A DNA stretch of 64,000 nt from Halanaerobiaceae bacterium ANBcell28 (GCA_037623315.1 JBBJJH010000008.1:1-64000); one strand, 5' to 3'; shown: positions 43,987 to 52,977, counted from the stretch's first letter. A program made the numbers and translations. The notes: generated by a model from the letters alone, not told the origin.

Positions 43987-44036
43987 GTTACTTTCTTTAT
44001 AAATACTATCAAAGTAAAAACAGTATAACTTGCTTT
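43980..44036 (-). terminator. phoPR terminator
   Basis: AAAGCAAGTTA (43980-43990) pairs perfectly with TAACTTGCTTT (44026-44036) over a 35-nt loop that holds a small inner stem. A TTTTAAAAT tail follows on the minus strand. Confidence 0.6.
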
Positions 44037-44060
44037 CAATTAATAACTTGTTTTATAATG

Positions 44061-44103
44061 AAGCTAAGCGTAAAAATCCCTCTGCAACTAATAACTCACT
44101 TTA
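44061..44103 (-). repeat. Structured repeat element C, decayed copy
   Basis: On the minus strand TAAAGTGAGTTATTAG and then GTTGCAGAGGG closely match the first 26 nt of element B. The partner arm, linker and second hairpin are missing. It supplies the last codons (KVSY) and stop of phoR. Confidence 0.55.
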
Positions 44104-45872
44104 TTTAAACGAAATCTAAATAAAGAACCCTTACCTGGACTACTTTCAAGCTCAATCTTGCTATTATGATTTTGTAAGACATGTTTTACTATAGATAGGC
44201 CAATACCAGTCCCACCTCCAGAGCTACATCTCGCTTTATCAACCCTATAAAAGCGTTCAAATATTCTATCCTGCTCCTCTACACTCACGCCTATTCCATT
44301 ATCAATAACTTCTACTAAGACCTTATCAACCCTGTCATATAGCTTTAAAAAGACCTCTCCACCAGCAGGAGTGTATTTAATTGCATTATCCAGCAAATTT
44401 ATTAAGACCTGCTCAATTTGTTCAGGAATCATATACACCATATATTGTCCTCTTACAGCTAATTCTACTTTAATATCTTTTTTTCTTGCTTTATCCTCAA
44501 ATAGTGTTTTAAGTTTTTCCAAAATAGTATTAATATTAGCAGGACGCAATACATAGTTTTGGCGGTTTTCTAACTTTGATAAATCTAATAAGTCATTAAT
44601 TAAAATAGATAATCTGTCTGCCTCAACTTTGATTATTTTTAAAAATCTATTCAAAGTTCTTTCATCTTTAATCTCATTTTCCAAAATAGTATCTACATAT
44701 CCAATTATTGAAGTTAAGGGTGTTCTTAATTCATGTGAAACATTTCCTACAAAATCTTTTCTCAATTGTTCCAATCTTCTTAGTTCACTGATATCATTAA
44801 AGACAACTATCCCACCAATCACTATACCCTGATCATTATTAATTGGGGCAAAATTACAACGTAGAGTTCTATCTTTTTCTCTTTTCAAGATAATTTCCCG
44901 GCTTAATATTTTATTTTGCTCCATTGCTTCTTTTAAAGTTTCTTCTATTTCATGATGGCGAAATACTTCAATAACGCCCGTGCCAATTATCTCTTCCTCA
45001 TTAATATCAAAAATCTTACATGCAGATGGATTTATCATCTTGATATTTAATTTACTATCAGTTGCAACTAATCCCTCTACCATACTTTTTAGAATGGCTT
45101 CAGCTCTATTTTTCTCATCTGAAATTTGCTCTATCTTATTTTCAATTTCTCCAGCCATTTTATTGAATACTTGGCTCATAGTAATAATCTCATAATTAGA
45201 ATCTTTAACTTTTATTCTTTCTTGAAAATTCCCCTTTGCCAGTTTTTCTGCTGAATTTGTAATCTGACTGAGGGGATCAATAATTCCTTTACTAAGTCTC
45301 CATAATAGAATAATTGATATACACATTATTAAAAAAAAGAATAAAAGATTTGCTCTAATAGTTCTATTAATTGTGATATTTATCTCCTGAAGAGATTCAC
45401 TTATTCGAATAACTGCTAATAATTCATCATTCCTATAAATAGGTAAGGCTAAATAAAGCATATCCATATCAACAGTATTACTCCAACGAATAGATGAACC
45501 TATATCTCTTCCCTGAATTATAGATTCAATTTCTGGTCTATCTCTATGATTATCCATCTCGTCAGGGTCCTCTTCTGAATCAGCAAGAACCAGACCATCT
45601 ATAGCAACAAGGGTAATTCTTTTATCTATTTTCTCTCCCATATCTATAGCCCAATTATCAAGAGTGTAATTAGCTATGTAGTTAATATCTTCCCCCAACT
45701 GTTCTCTTAATAATATAGCCTGTGATTTTAAACTTTCTTCTAAATAATCAAGATAAAACTGCCTTTGACTATTATTAAAATAAAGAAGTAAAAATATCAA
45801 TAAAAATAATTGGAGTAATATAAATATTATTAACATTTGTCTTCTTAGACTATATTTATTCCATTTTAACAA
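44088..45872 (-). CDS. phoR: Phosphate sensor histidine kinase PhoR
   Basis: A 594-residue membrane kinase: TM1 (about 13-33), an extracellular sensor (about 35-170), TM2 (about 175-195), HAMP, a PAS domain (about 255-350), HisKA with NVSHELRTPLTSI (the phosphorylated His) and HATPase_c with NAIKYTPAGG, DNGIGV and GGTGIGLSI. It controls PhoP. The TTG start at 45870-45872 has GAGGGGTGG 9 nt upstream and overlaps phoP by 17 nt. The C-terminal KVSY derives from repeat element C. Confidence 0.92.
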   Translation of the reverse strand: MLKWNKYSLRRQMLIIFILLQLFLLIFLLLYFNNSQRQFYLDYLEESLKSQAILLREQLGEDINYIANYTLDNWAIDMGEKIDKRITLVAIDGLVLADSEEDPDEMDNHRDRPEIESIIQGRDIGSSIRWSNTVDMDMLYLALPIYRNDELLAVIRISESLQEINITINRTIRANLLFFFLIMCISIILLWRLSKGIIDPLSQITNSAEKLAKGNFQERIKVKDSNYEIITMSQVFNKMAGEIENKIEQISDEKNRAEAILKSMVEGLVATDSKLNIKMINPSACKIFDINEEEIIGTGVIEVFRHHEIEETLKEAMEQNKILSREIILKREKDRTLRCNFAPINNDQGIVIGGIVVFNDISELRRLEQLRKDFVGNVSHELRTPLTSIIGYVDTILENEIKDERTLNRFLKIIKVEADRLSILINDLLDLSKLENRQNYVLRPANINTILEKLKTLFEDKARKKDIKVELAVRGQYMVYMIPEQIEQVLINLLDNAIKYTPAGGEVFLKLYDRVDKVLVEVIDNGIGVSVEEQDRIFERFYRVDKARCSSGGGTGIGLSIVKHVLQNHNSKIELESSPGKGSLFRFRLNKVSY

Positions 45873-46551
45873 ATTTATATCCCACCCCTCTTACAGTTGA
45901 AATATAATCTTCACCAATTTTCGCTCTTAATCTTCGAATATGTACATCTACAGTTCGAGTATCACCAGAGTATTCATAACCCCAAATTCTTTCTAACAAT
46001 ATATCTCTAGTTAACACTGTCCCACTATTTTTAATAAATATTGCTAATAAATCAAACTCTTTTGGTGTTAGATCCAAAATTTGACCGGATTTTTTAGCTT
46101 CATAACTTTGAAGATTAAGCTCAATATCTCCTTTTGTCAAAAATGACCCAGTGTCCTCTAAATCACCATTACTAGAATCTTGATAATTAGACCTGCGTAA
46201 TAAAGCTTTTATTCTAGCATTTAATTCTCTGGAACTAAAAGGTTTGGTCAGATAATCGTCAGCACCCATTTCCAATCCCAAAACCTTATCAAATTCTTCA
46301 CCTTTAGCTGTTAGCATAATAATAGGGATATTCTGATAATCATCATTTGCTCGAATTTTCCTACAGACAGTCAATCCATCTATGACAGGAAGCATCAAAT
46401 CCAGAACTATCAAATCAATACTATTATCCAATTTATCCAATGCAGCCTGTCCATCCACAGCCATGTCCACAATATAGCCTGCAGTCTCTAGATTATATTT
46501 AATAAGCTCTCTTATATTCTTCTCATCATCTACCACTAATATTTTTTTCAC
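45856..46551 (-). CDS. phoP: Phosphate response regulator PhoP
   Basis: A 231-residue OmpR-type regulator. The receiver (1-120) has the acid pair at residues 8-9, the phosphoacceptor Asp51 (LIVLDLMLP) and the conserved Lys in YLTKPF; the winged helix (about 130-230) ends in RRLRAKIG..YISTVRGVGYKF. The start is GTG with AGGAGGG 7 nt upstream. Its likely targets in this window are the PHO-box arrays before pstS-1, pstS-2 and phoA. I saw no PHO box before phoP itself. Confidence 0.95.
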   Translation of the reverse strand: MKKILVVDDEKNIRELIKYNLETAGYIVDMAVDGQAALDKLDNSIDLIVLDLMLPVIDGLTVCRKIRANDDYQNIPIIMLTAKGEEFDKVLGLEMGADDYLTKPFSSRELNARIKALLRRSNYQDSSNGDLEDTGSFLTKGDIELNLQSYEAKKSGQILDLTPKEFDLLAIFIKNSGTVLTRDILLERIWGYEYSGDTRTVDVHIRRLRAKIGEDYISTVRGVGYKFVKME

Positions 46552-46681
46552 GCTAATCCCCTCCTACAGTAAAAACTCAAAAAAATTAGTAAATCAATGC
46601 AGTATGTAATTACTAATTATCTATAATTAATCATTGAGCAAATTATAGTACTAGCATTCTATTTTTCTTTAATTATAGCAA

Positions 46682-46711
46682 AAAAAAACTCCTTTTAAAA
46701 GGAGTTTTTTA
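46682..46711. terminator. nptA-type symporter terminator
   Basis: AACTCCTTTT/AAAAGGAGTT form a palindromic stem flanked by A and T runs, so it can work in both directions. It lies 35 nt beyond the symporter stop. Confidence 0.85.
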
Positions 46712-46712
46712 T

Positions 46713-46741
46713 ACCAAACGCAGAACCGTCCCCTGTTTGGT
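46713..46741. repeat. REP-like hairpin, copy 2
   Basis: Exact reverse complement of the 29-bp element at 29986-30014, including its 15-nt loop, sitting between the symporter stop and its terminator. The identity of the loop as well as the stem argues for a dispersed repeat rather than two independent terminators. Confidence 0.7.
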
Positions 46742-46743
46742 TT

Positions 46744-48399
46744 TTAGTTTTTTCTACTGGTAGTCTCTAGAACTGTGTGGGTCATATCAGCCATTTGATC
46801 ACTAATATGCTCTAAGTCATCTAATACTTCCAGATAAACTATACCTGCATTAGGATCACAGACACCACTTCCCAGTCTTTCCATATGACCACTTCTACTC
46901 TCAATTTGATATCTATCCATTATACCTTCACCTTCTAAAATCCGGCTGGCCACAGAAAAATTCATATCTTCAATTAATACATGTGAATCTTCCAGCATTT
47001 TATGAATTGTTTCGAAACATTCTTTAATTCGTTCCCATGCTGGATCAGAAAATCTAATCTTATTCTCATCTTTGAAACGGGCCAATTCGGCTATATCATG
47101 AGCATCATCAGCAATACTTTCAATATCATCTATCATTGCATAATACATATCTACTGTCTTTACATCTTCCTCAGACATTGAATGTCTTGGGAATTTAGTT
47201 AAGAAAGTTACCAGCTCTTCTTCTAGTTCATTAATAATTTCTTCTTTGTGTATAATCGATTTAAATAAATCCAAATCATATTTTTTGAAGTTCTCTTCAG
47301 TTTCTTTAACCATTTCATCAGCTATATCATACATTCTTAATACCTCTGCCTTTAATTGATCAATGGCAAAACCAGGGGTTTCCAGCATCCTCTCATCAAG
47401 GAAGTTCAAACCACGTTTAATTGAAATATCTTCACCTGGTATCAGTTTTTTAACAAGAACAACAATCAAACCAACAAAAGGTATCCAGACTATTGTATTT
47501 AATATATTAAACATTGTGTGGGTATTTGCCAGCAATCTTTCTTGAGAAAGTCCCATACCGCCAAACTCAGAAAGACGGTAAACAAAATCATGTAGTATAT
47601 TTGCAAAATCAGGTATAATATAAAATAAGGCAATTACTAATGAAGCACCCATAAAGTTAAATATAAAGTGAGCCGCGGCTGCTCTTTTAGCTGTCCTATT
47701 AGCACCTATACTGGAAAGATTTGCAGTAATAGTAGTTCCAATATTATCACCTAATAAAATTGGTACAACTGCATAAAAATCAATAATTCCCACTGAAACC
47801 ATACTCAGAATAACGGCAATACTGGCACTACTACTTTGTAATAAAATAGTCATCAATGTACCAAACAATAAACCAAGTAAAGGAGAAGTAGCAAACCTAC
47901 CCATAAACTCTATAAATGCCGGGGAATCCTTTAAAGGTTGCATAGCATCACCCATAATTGACATTCCAAGAAAGACCATACCAAAACCGAGAATAACCTG
48001 TCCAATTTGCTTGCTTCTATCTTTTTTACTAAATAAGTATAAAGCCGAGCCAATAGCTATTCCATGTAATGAAAAATCTGATAATCTAAAAGCAATTAAT
48101 TGTGCAGTAATGGTTGTACCAATATTAGCACCCATAATAACACCAATGGATTGTTTAAGTGTCATTAAACCTGCATTTACAAAACCAACCACCATTACAG
48201 TTGCTGCACTACTACTCTGAATTACAGCTGTTACCAATGTTCCTACAGCAAGTCCAGCAAAACGATTGGTTGTTAAAAGGCCTAACAAGTGTTTCAATCT
48301 TTTTCCTGCTGTCTTTTGCAAGCCCTCACTCATTTGTTTCATGCCATATATAAAAAGACCAAGTCCACCGAATAAAGCAAAAATCATAGATGCTGACAA
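46744..48399 (-). CDS. Na+/phosphate symporter with C-terminal PhoU-like domain
   Basis: A low-affinity phosphate uptake protein of the NptA/PiT-II type, about 551 residues. Two inverted Na/Pi cotransport repeats, each with a QSSSA motif (AVIQSSSAATV near residue 60 and LLQSSSASIAV near 190), are followed by a PhoU-like helical tail (about 345-545). I chose the TTG at 48397-48399, with GGGGGG 7 nt upstream, over a codon 15 nt earlier that overlaps the ribosome site. It uses the Na+ gradient. A 14-bp palindrome with TGTTAA in each arm lies 125 nt upstream. Confidence 0.93.
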   Translation of the reverse strand: MSASMIFALFGGLGLFIYGMKQMSEGLQKTAGKRLKHLLGLLTTNRFAGLAVGTLVTAVIQSSSAATVMVVGFVNAGLMTLKQSIGVIMGANIGTTITAQLIAFRLSDFSLHGIAIGSALYLFSKKDRSKQIGQVILGFGMVFLGMSIMGDAMQPLKDSPAFIEFMGRFATSPLLGLLFGTLMTILLQSSSASIAVILSMVSVGIIDFYAVVPILLGDNIGTTITANLSSIGANRTAKRAAAAHFIFNFMGASLVIALFYIIPDFANILHDFVYRLSEFGGMGLSQERLLANTHTMFNILNTIVWIPFVGLIVVLVKKLIPGEDISIKRGLNFLDERMLETPGFAIDQLKAEVLRMYDIADEMVKETEENFKKYDLDLFKSIIHKEEIINELEEELVTFLTKFPRHSMSEEDVKTVDMYYAMIDDIESIADDAHDIAELARFKDENKIRFSDPAWERIKECFETIHKMLEDSHVLIEDMNFSVASRILEGEGIMDRYQIESRSGHMERLGSGVCDPNAGIVYLEVLDDLEHISDQMADMTHTVLETTSRKN

Positions 48400-48522
48400 A
48401 ATACATCCCCCCAAATTATTAAATTATATTGACTTATATGAAAGATAGGATTATATAATTTCAAATTCAATTTTTTTCAACCGCACAAATATAATATTAT
48501 CATTAATTTGCTCATAACACAA

Positions 48523-48558
48523 GACTAATGTTAACAAAATTAGATGTTAACATTAGTC
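48523..48558. promoter_or_regulatory. 14-bp palindrome upstream of the Na+/Pi symporter gene
   Basis: GACTAATGTTAACA (48523-48536) is perfectly repeated inverted at 48545-48558 with an 8-bp spacer. Each arm contains TGTTAAC, the core of a PHO box, so it may bind PhoP dimers in opposed orientation. It has no T tract on either side and is unlikely to be a terminator. Confidence 0.5.
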
Positions 48559-48621
48559 AATTAATGGTATATGAACTGCTTATATAGCAGTATTTTATGA
48601 TAAATAGCACTTTTTCTCCCT

Positions 48622-50505
48622 TTATAAGATAAAATTATTCGACAAAGATGTTTGCTTTCCTGCCAATAAAAAAAATTCTTTTCCCATAAACTTCAGTTTT
48701 TTTCTCCATTTTATCTCTTCCTCCTCTTTATCAAGCTCCTTGCATAATTCTAACATAATACTGACATCATCTATACTTGTAACTTGTTCTATATCTCTAG
48801 AAAAATATTGATATGATTCCTCATAAAATTCATGACGATAAAATAATATCGCTATATCTCTATTAGATCTTCTAAATTTAAAACTATCAATAATCTCTAA
48901 CATAATAATTATAGCTTTACTTGATGCAAACTCTAAGAGATAATCCAGATAATATAGAGTAAGATTATAATATCTTAATTTAATAAGCAGGTTTTCAAAT
49001 TTCAATATTTTATCTTGAGAGCGAAAGTAAATATCATTAAAAAAATTAATCAACTCCCAATTATAGTCATCTCCAATTAATTTCACTTGATTTACTACAC
49101 TTTTAGACTCAAATCTACCAGGCATTACAAGATTAAGTATCCATTGCAAAGCTAGAACATCATTGTATAGAGTAAAATCAGGAGTAATTTTCTTGAAATT
49201 ATTTAAAGCCACCGAATAATTAGCTCTTTTAAAATCTATTAATCCTTGCCAGTATAAAAGATAATTATCATTGCCCTCAAAGATATCTTTCTTTGCTAAA
49301 ATTTCTTCAATTTTACTGTACTTTTTCTTTTTATAATAATATTGAATTAATTGAAGTAAATTGTCTGAATTGTATTCCTTTATAAAAGAAATTTGTTCAT
49401 TGATATCCATACCCTCTTTTTCCTTGCACTTTAATAGAGCCAATAATGCAATATGATTATCTTCTAAATTAGCTAAAGCATATTCTAACAATTTCGCTGC
49501 TTCATGAGTATCACCGCCACCTAGGACTAAATTCATACCTTGCAAAAGAGATACTTTTGCACCCATCTCTTTATCTTTCCTTTCCTTATTAAAAATCTTA
49601 TTTAATAAGAAAGAGGAATCTTGATAATTTCCTTTAATATATTCTAAATATGCTTGAAAGAAAATAATCGTCTTGTTATAAGGATATTTTTTAAGGGCAC
49701 AGTCTATTTTTCTTTCTGCACGCTTATATTTTTTACATTCCAGTAAAACTAATATTAAATTCTTTATTAAAATCAATCTACCCTCAGCTCCAACTAAATT
49801 AGAAGCTTTTTCAAGTTTCTCGATGGCTAAATTGTATTCATGCTTCCAGAAATGTTTAATGGCTGCTTTAAGAAAATGATAAACTGCTTTTTCTATTTCC
49901 ATATTATCATCAATATCAAAATATAAAAAAGAGAAGATGTTTGCTTTTTCTGGTAAAACCCCATGAATAGAGCTCTTTATAATCGGCAGATGTAAAATTT
50001 TCAAAGAGGCTTCACCGTTATTATCTAGTATTGATTTAGTTATACCTTGATAAGAATCACCTTGGTAATAGTAATCTGCTTTATTTTGATATAATCTAAA
50101 TGATAAATGAGTAGGAGAAAAATCAGCGTTATGGTTTTTAATATAAGATTTCTGCTTACTTAAAAACTCTAGCTGACTTAAAGGCAAATAAAAACCATCA
50201 TTTTTACTCACCCTCAATATATTTCTTAACTGACCATAATCATCTAGTAACTCTTCATCACTTTCTAAAAATAAAAGCCACTTTCCTTTGGCCTTTTTTC
50301 TCGCAAAATCTCTACTGACAGCAAAATCAAGTTCCTCTCCTAATTGATAAACTTTTGCCCCACAACTCCTAGCAATTGCAACACTATTATCGATAGAATC
50401 AAGATCAATAACAATGATTTCATCAGCAAGTTTTTTTATACTTAAAATGGTCTGTTCTAAATGCCTAGCACCATCTCTTACTATTATACATACACTTAAT
50501 AACAT
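48622..50505 (-). CDS. Family-2 glycosyltransferase fused to TPR repeats
   Basis: A 627-residue protein. The N-terminal GT-A domain (about 1-110) has LSVCIIVRDGARHLEQTI and the metal-site VIDLDSIDNS, plus 'LFLESDEELL'; the D-x-D is degenerate (DLDS and ESDEE). From about residue 200 it is helical with TPR-like repeats. SunS-like and other GT2-TPR proteins glycosylate peptides or proteins. It follows a protease and a GH18 protein in one probable operon. The ATG at 50503-50505 has AGGTG 6 nt upstream. The substrate is unknown. Confidence 0.75.
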   Translation of the reverse strand: MLLSVCIIVRDGARHLEQTILSIKKLADEIIVIDLDSIDNSVAIARSCGAKVYQLGEELDFAVSRDFARKKAKGKWLLFLESDEELLDDYGQLRNILRVSKNDGFYLPLSQLEFLSKQKSYIKNHNADFSPTHLSFRLYQNKADYYYQGDSYQGITKSILDNNGEASLKILHLPIIKSSIHGVLPEKANIFSFLYFDIDDNMEIEKAVYHFLKAAIKHFWKHEYNLAIEKLEKASNLVGAEGRLILIKNLILVLLECKKYKRAERKIDCALKKYPYNKTIIFFQAYLEYIKGNYQDSSFLLNKIFNKERKDKEMGAKVSLLQGMNLVLGGGDTHEAAKLLEYALANLEDNHIALLALLKCKEKEGMDINEQISFIKEYNSDNLLQLIQYYYKKKKYSKIEEILAKKDIFEGNDNYLLYWQGLIDFKRANYSVALNNFKKITPDFTLYNDVLALQWILNLVMPGRFESKSVVNQVKLIGDDYNWELINFFNDIYFRSQDKILKFENLLIKLRYYNLTLYYLDYLLEFASSKAIIIMLEIIDSFKFRRSNRDIAILFYRHEFYEESYQYFSRDIEQVTSIDDVSIMLELCKELDKEEEEIKWRKKLKFMGKEFFLLAGKQTSLSNNFIL

Positions 50506-50544
50506 ATATATCACCTATAGCTTAGAATGTCTATCCCAAAATCT

Positions 50545-51468
50545 TTAGAAAATATTCCATACATCTGGATCTTCCTGCCCCAATCTCCAAAAAGCAACCC
50601 CTCTTAATTGAAACTCCCTAAGAAGTTTAATTTTCTTTGCAATACTTTCTTTATTTTCAAACCATATTTCATGCTTAATTCCGTCGCTTCTATACCTAAC
50701 ATAAGGAGTTTGAGAATCAGGATCCCATTCAACATTAGTATTATATCTATCTACAAGATTCATAACTTGCCTATATACAAGCCCTCTAGCTCTGTCATCT
50801 GTATTTATACTCCAATCATATCCATAGAAACCTAATGCAAGATAAATTTTTTCTAAGGGTATCTCCATAATTGCAAAATCAATTACATCTTGAATCCAAA
50901 ATATAGGAGCGATAGGACCTGGAGGACCTCCAACCCAGTGAAAATCATAAGCCATTATAATTATTTTATCAACAATTTCACCCAGTGCTTTATAATCATA
51001 TGCTCCAGACCAGGTAGAATCTTGGTTGTTCTCGCATTTGGCTGGTATTGCAATACTCAAACCATATCCCCTATTATGAAGTGCTTCTGTAATTTGCTTC
51101 ACGAAATCTGTAAATACTTCTTTATTTTCATAGCTTACACCCTCGATATTAAGACACAAGTCATTATAATTGTATCTAGACATATATGAAATAAGATTAT
51201 CAAGTAGGTAATTAATTGCCGATTGCTTAGTAATTAAACGGTTACTTACTTTAGAATTCAAAGCAAAATTTTGGATCATAGGACTTATATTTTTTTTATC
51301 AAAAAAGTCAAAAACATTCTCTCTTAATTTCTTAATAATTAGTTCTCCGTCTTCCTTAACTTCTAGCATTGTTGGTACAAGTTGATCTATTTTATGATGT
51401 TTTTCCTCTATCGTCTTTAAGCCAAAACTATTATTAACTAAATGAAAACCCATAATTTCATAATCCAT
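50545..51468 (-). CDS. GH18-like (SleL/YaaH-type) protein with a degenerate active site
   Basis: A 307-residue TIM-barrel protein. The barrel strands 'DKIIIMAYDFHW' and 'KIYLALGFYGYDW' and the terminal 'GVAFWRLGQEDP' are typical of GH18 spore-cortex N-acetylglucosaminidases. The catalytic DxxDxDxE motif reads NDLCLNIE: the general-acid Glu is kept but both preceding Asp residues are changed. It may have low activity or act as a binding protein. There is no signal peptide, so it probably acts in the mother cell or spore. ATG at 51466-51468 has AGGAG 8 nt upstream. Confidence 0.78.
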   Translation of the reverse strand: MDYEIMGFHLVNNSFGLKTIEEKHHKIDQLVPTMLEVKEDGELIIKKLRENVFDFFDKKNISPMIQNFALNSKVSNRLITKQSAINYLLDNLISYMSRYNYNDLCLNIEGVSYENKEVFTDFVKQITEALHNRGYGLSIAIPAKCENNQDSTWSGAYDYKALGEIVDKIIIMAYDFHWVGGPPGPIAPIFWIQDVIDFAIMEIPLEKIYLALGFYGYDWSINTDDRARGLVYRQVMNLVDRYNTNVEWDPDSQTPYVRYRSDGIKHEIWFENKESIAKKIKLLREFQLRGVAFWRLGQEDPDVWNIF

Positions 51469-51479
51469 TGATACCACTC

Positions 51480-52484
51480 CTAAAACTCAATATCTAATGC
51501 ATCTAAGACATTAGTAATTTTATTACAAACCGTTGCCTGTTCAGAACCAGCAAAAAGTAATCCCACAGCATTATTATCCATATCTAATACTAAAGAACCA
51601 CTATCTCCAGCACTTGAAATAGGAGTAGTAATAATTTGATCTTCAAAAGTCGCCTTATCTTTATCGCTCATATTAACAGTAACACTAGCATCAACTGCAA
51701 CAACCTTGCCCTCCGTCAATCCTGTTGTTCTTCCACTTTTACGCACCTTCATATCTACTTCAGCATCTCTTACACCTTTTACTCTTCCTATCTGCAATAT
51801 ATCTGATTTAATAAGAGAATTTGAGCTTGGTTTTGCCACAGCAGCATCTACAATATTAGCTCTGCCTTCCTTTAATAATTTAAAATTATAATAAGGTCTT
51901 AAAATATGAATAATTAAATTAGCAATCCTTTCTATAGCTATGGCTATATTACAATCAGGCTCATCCTCTGATCTATATATTGGTATAAATCTTTCTAAAG
52001 AAGCTAAAACATCATCAGGATTATTCCCCTTATCATGTATACCAGGTTGTAATATAGGATCCCCTTTTGCAGCACGATTATCTCTACCATTACTTATATT
52101 AGCAAGCACATGATTATTAGATAAGATTAGTTTCTGACCATTTCTTTTATCTTTTACAACGGCACCAAAGGTTCCTGCAGAGATTTTATAATGACCTATA
52201 CTAATCCCAGGCTGAGCTGGTCTTGTTCTAGCTGTTCTCAAATCCATAAATTTCAATTCTCCAACTTCAATTACATCTGTCTGATAACTAGCAAGTGTTT
52301 GTGGAATTATATCTTTTTTCCTTAACTTATTATTAGGAACTTTTTTCTTTACAAGAACAACTAATGCTTCATCACCTGTTCGTTTCCCATTTTTCTCTTT
52401 TATTCCATAACCTAGACCGACAACATTTTGACGATCTAAAAAATTTTTTTTATATCTTTTAATTATTTCTTTATAATTTTCCAT
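51480..52484 (-). CDS. Chymotrypsin-fold serine protease-like protein
   Basis: A 334-residue protein with an N-terminal helical segment (1-75) and a trypsin-like domain. Candidate catalytic residues are His125 in LSNNHVL, Asp213 in NIVDAAVA and Ser295 in AGDSGS. It has no signal peptide. It resembles NAL1-type/trypsin-like proteins found in Firmicutes. First gene of the operon with the GH18 and GT2-TPR genes. AGGAGGGGG is 5 nt before the ATG. It may process coat proteins alongside YabG; this is inference. Confidence 0.75.
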   Translation of the reverse strand: MENYKEIIKRYKKNFLDRQNVVGLGYGIKEKNGKRTGDEALVVLVKKKVPNNKLRKKDIIPQTLASYQTDVIEVGELKFMDLRTARTRPAQPGISIGHYKISAGTFGAVVKDKRNGQKLILSNNHVLANISNGRDNRAAKGDPILQPGIHDKGNNPDDVLASLERFIPIYRSEDEPDCNIAIAIERIANLIIHILRPYYNFKLLKEGRANIVDAAVAKPSSNSLIKSDILQIGRVKGVRDAEVDMKVRKSGRTTGLTEGKVVAVDASVTVNMSDKDKATFEDQIITTPISSAGDSGSLVLDMDNNAVGLLFAGSEQATVCNKITNVLDALDIEF

Positions 52485-52511
52485 AAATTCCCCCTCCTAA
52501 TAGATATACTT

Positions 52512-52542
52512 TATATTATTCAAGAGGGACATTTTTAGTGAA
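52512..52542 (-). promoter_or_regulatory. Candidate sigma-K-like promoter of the protease operon
   Basis: TTCAC (52538-52542), 17 bp, AATAATATA (52512-52520) on the minus strand. It matches the other sigma-K-like sites except for an A in place of the first C of CATAnnnTA. Confidence 0.4.
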
Positions 52543-52611
52543 GACAAAAAAAAAGCCACAATAGCAGAACTATCATAGCTTAAATAAAATTCAGTTTAAG
52601 AATTTTGCAAA

Positions 52612-52878
52612 TTAAAGAATTCCTATCTTTTGCTTTTCACTCTTTAACATAAGCTCAACATTATCAGTTAGTAAATCAGCATAACTATAAGAAATCCGCC
52701 TAATTTGTCTATTATCCTTAATTTTAACAACAAAAATATTTTGATGCGTTTTTTCAATTACACCTTCTTTTTCAAGACTTTTTCTTCTACCACGATTTGC
52801 CTTAATCATGACTTCTTGACCAACAAAAGAATCAATATTATCCCTTATCTCTGTTAAAACATTATCACTTTTATTCAT
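52612..52878 (-). CDS. veg: Veg protein (biofilm/spore outgrowth regulator)
   Basis: A small (88-residue) Veg protein, close to Bacillus Veg (86). The segment 'IRDNIDSFVGQEVMIKANRGRRK' is the family core. I chose the ATG at 52876-52878, with AGGAAGGTGG upstream; extending it upstream would add 33 residues that the family lacks. In Bacillus veg is an abundantly transcribed gene next to yabG, as here. Confidence 0.93.
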   Translation of the reverse strand: MNKSDNVLTEIRDNIDSFVGQEVMIKANRGRRKSLEKEGVIEKTHQNIFVVKIKDNRQIRRISYSYADLLTDNVELMLKSEKQKIGIL

Positions 52879-52948
52879 TTGGCGGTCCACCTTCCTATTT
52901 TCAAAAATTGTCCTTGAAAAAAATACTATTTTAAGAGCATATAAAATT

Positions 52949-52977
52949 AGTATAACACAAAACTTAAAAATTATCAA
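52949..52977 (-). promoter_or_regulatory. veg promoter
   Basis: TTGATA (52972-52977), 17 bp, TATACT (52949-52954) on the minus strand, giving a leader of about 65 nt. Confidence 0.65.
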
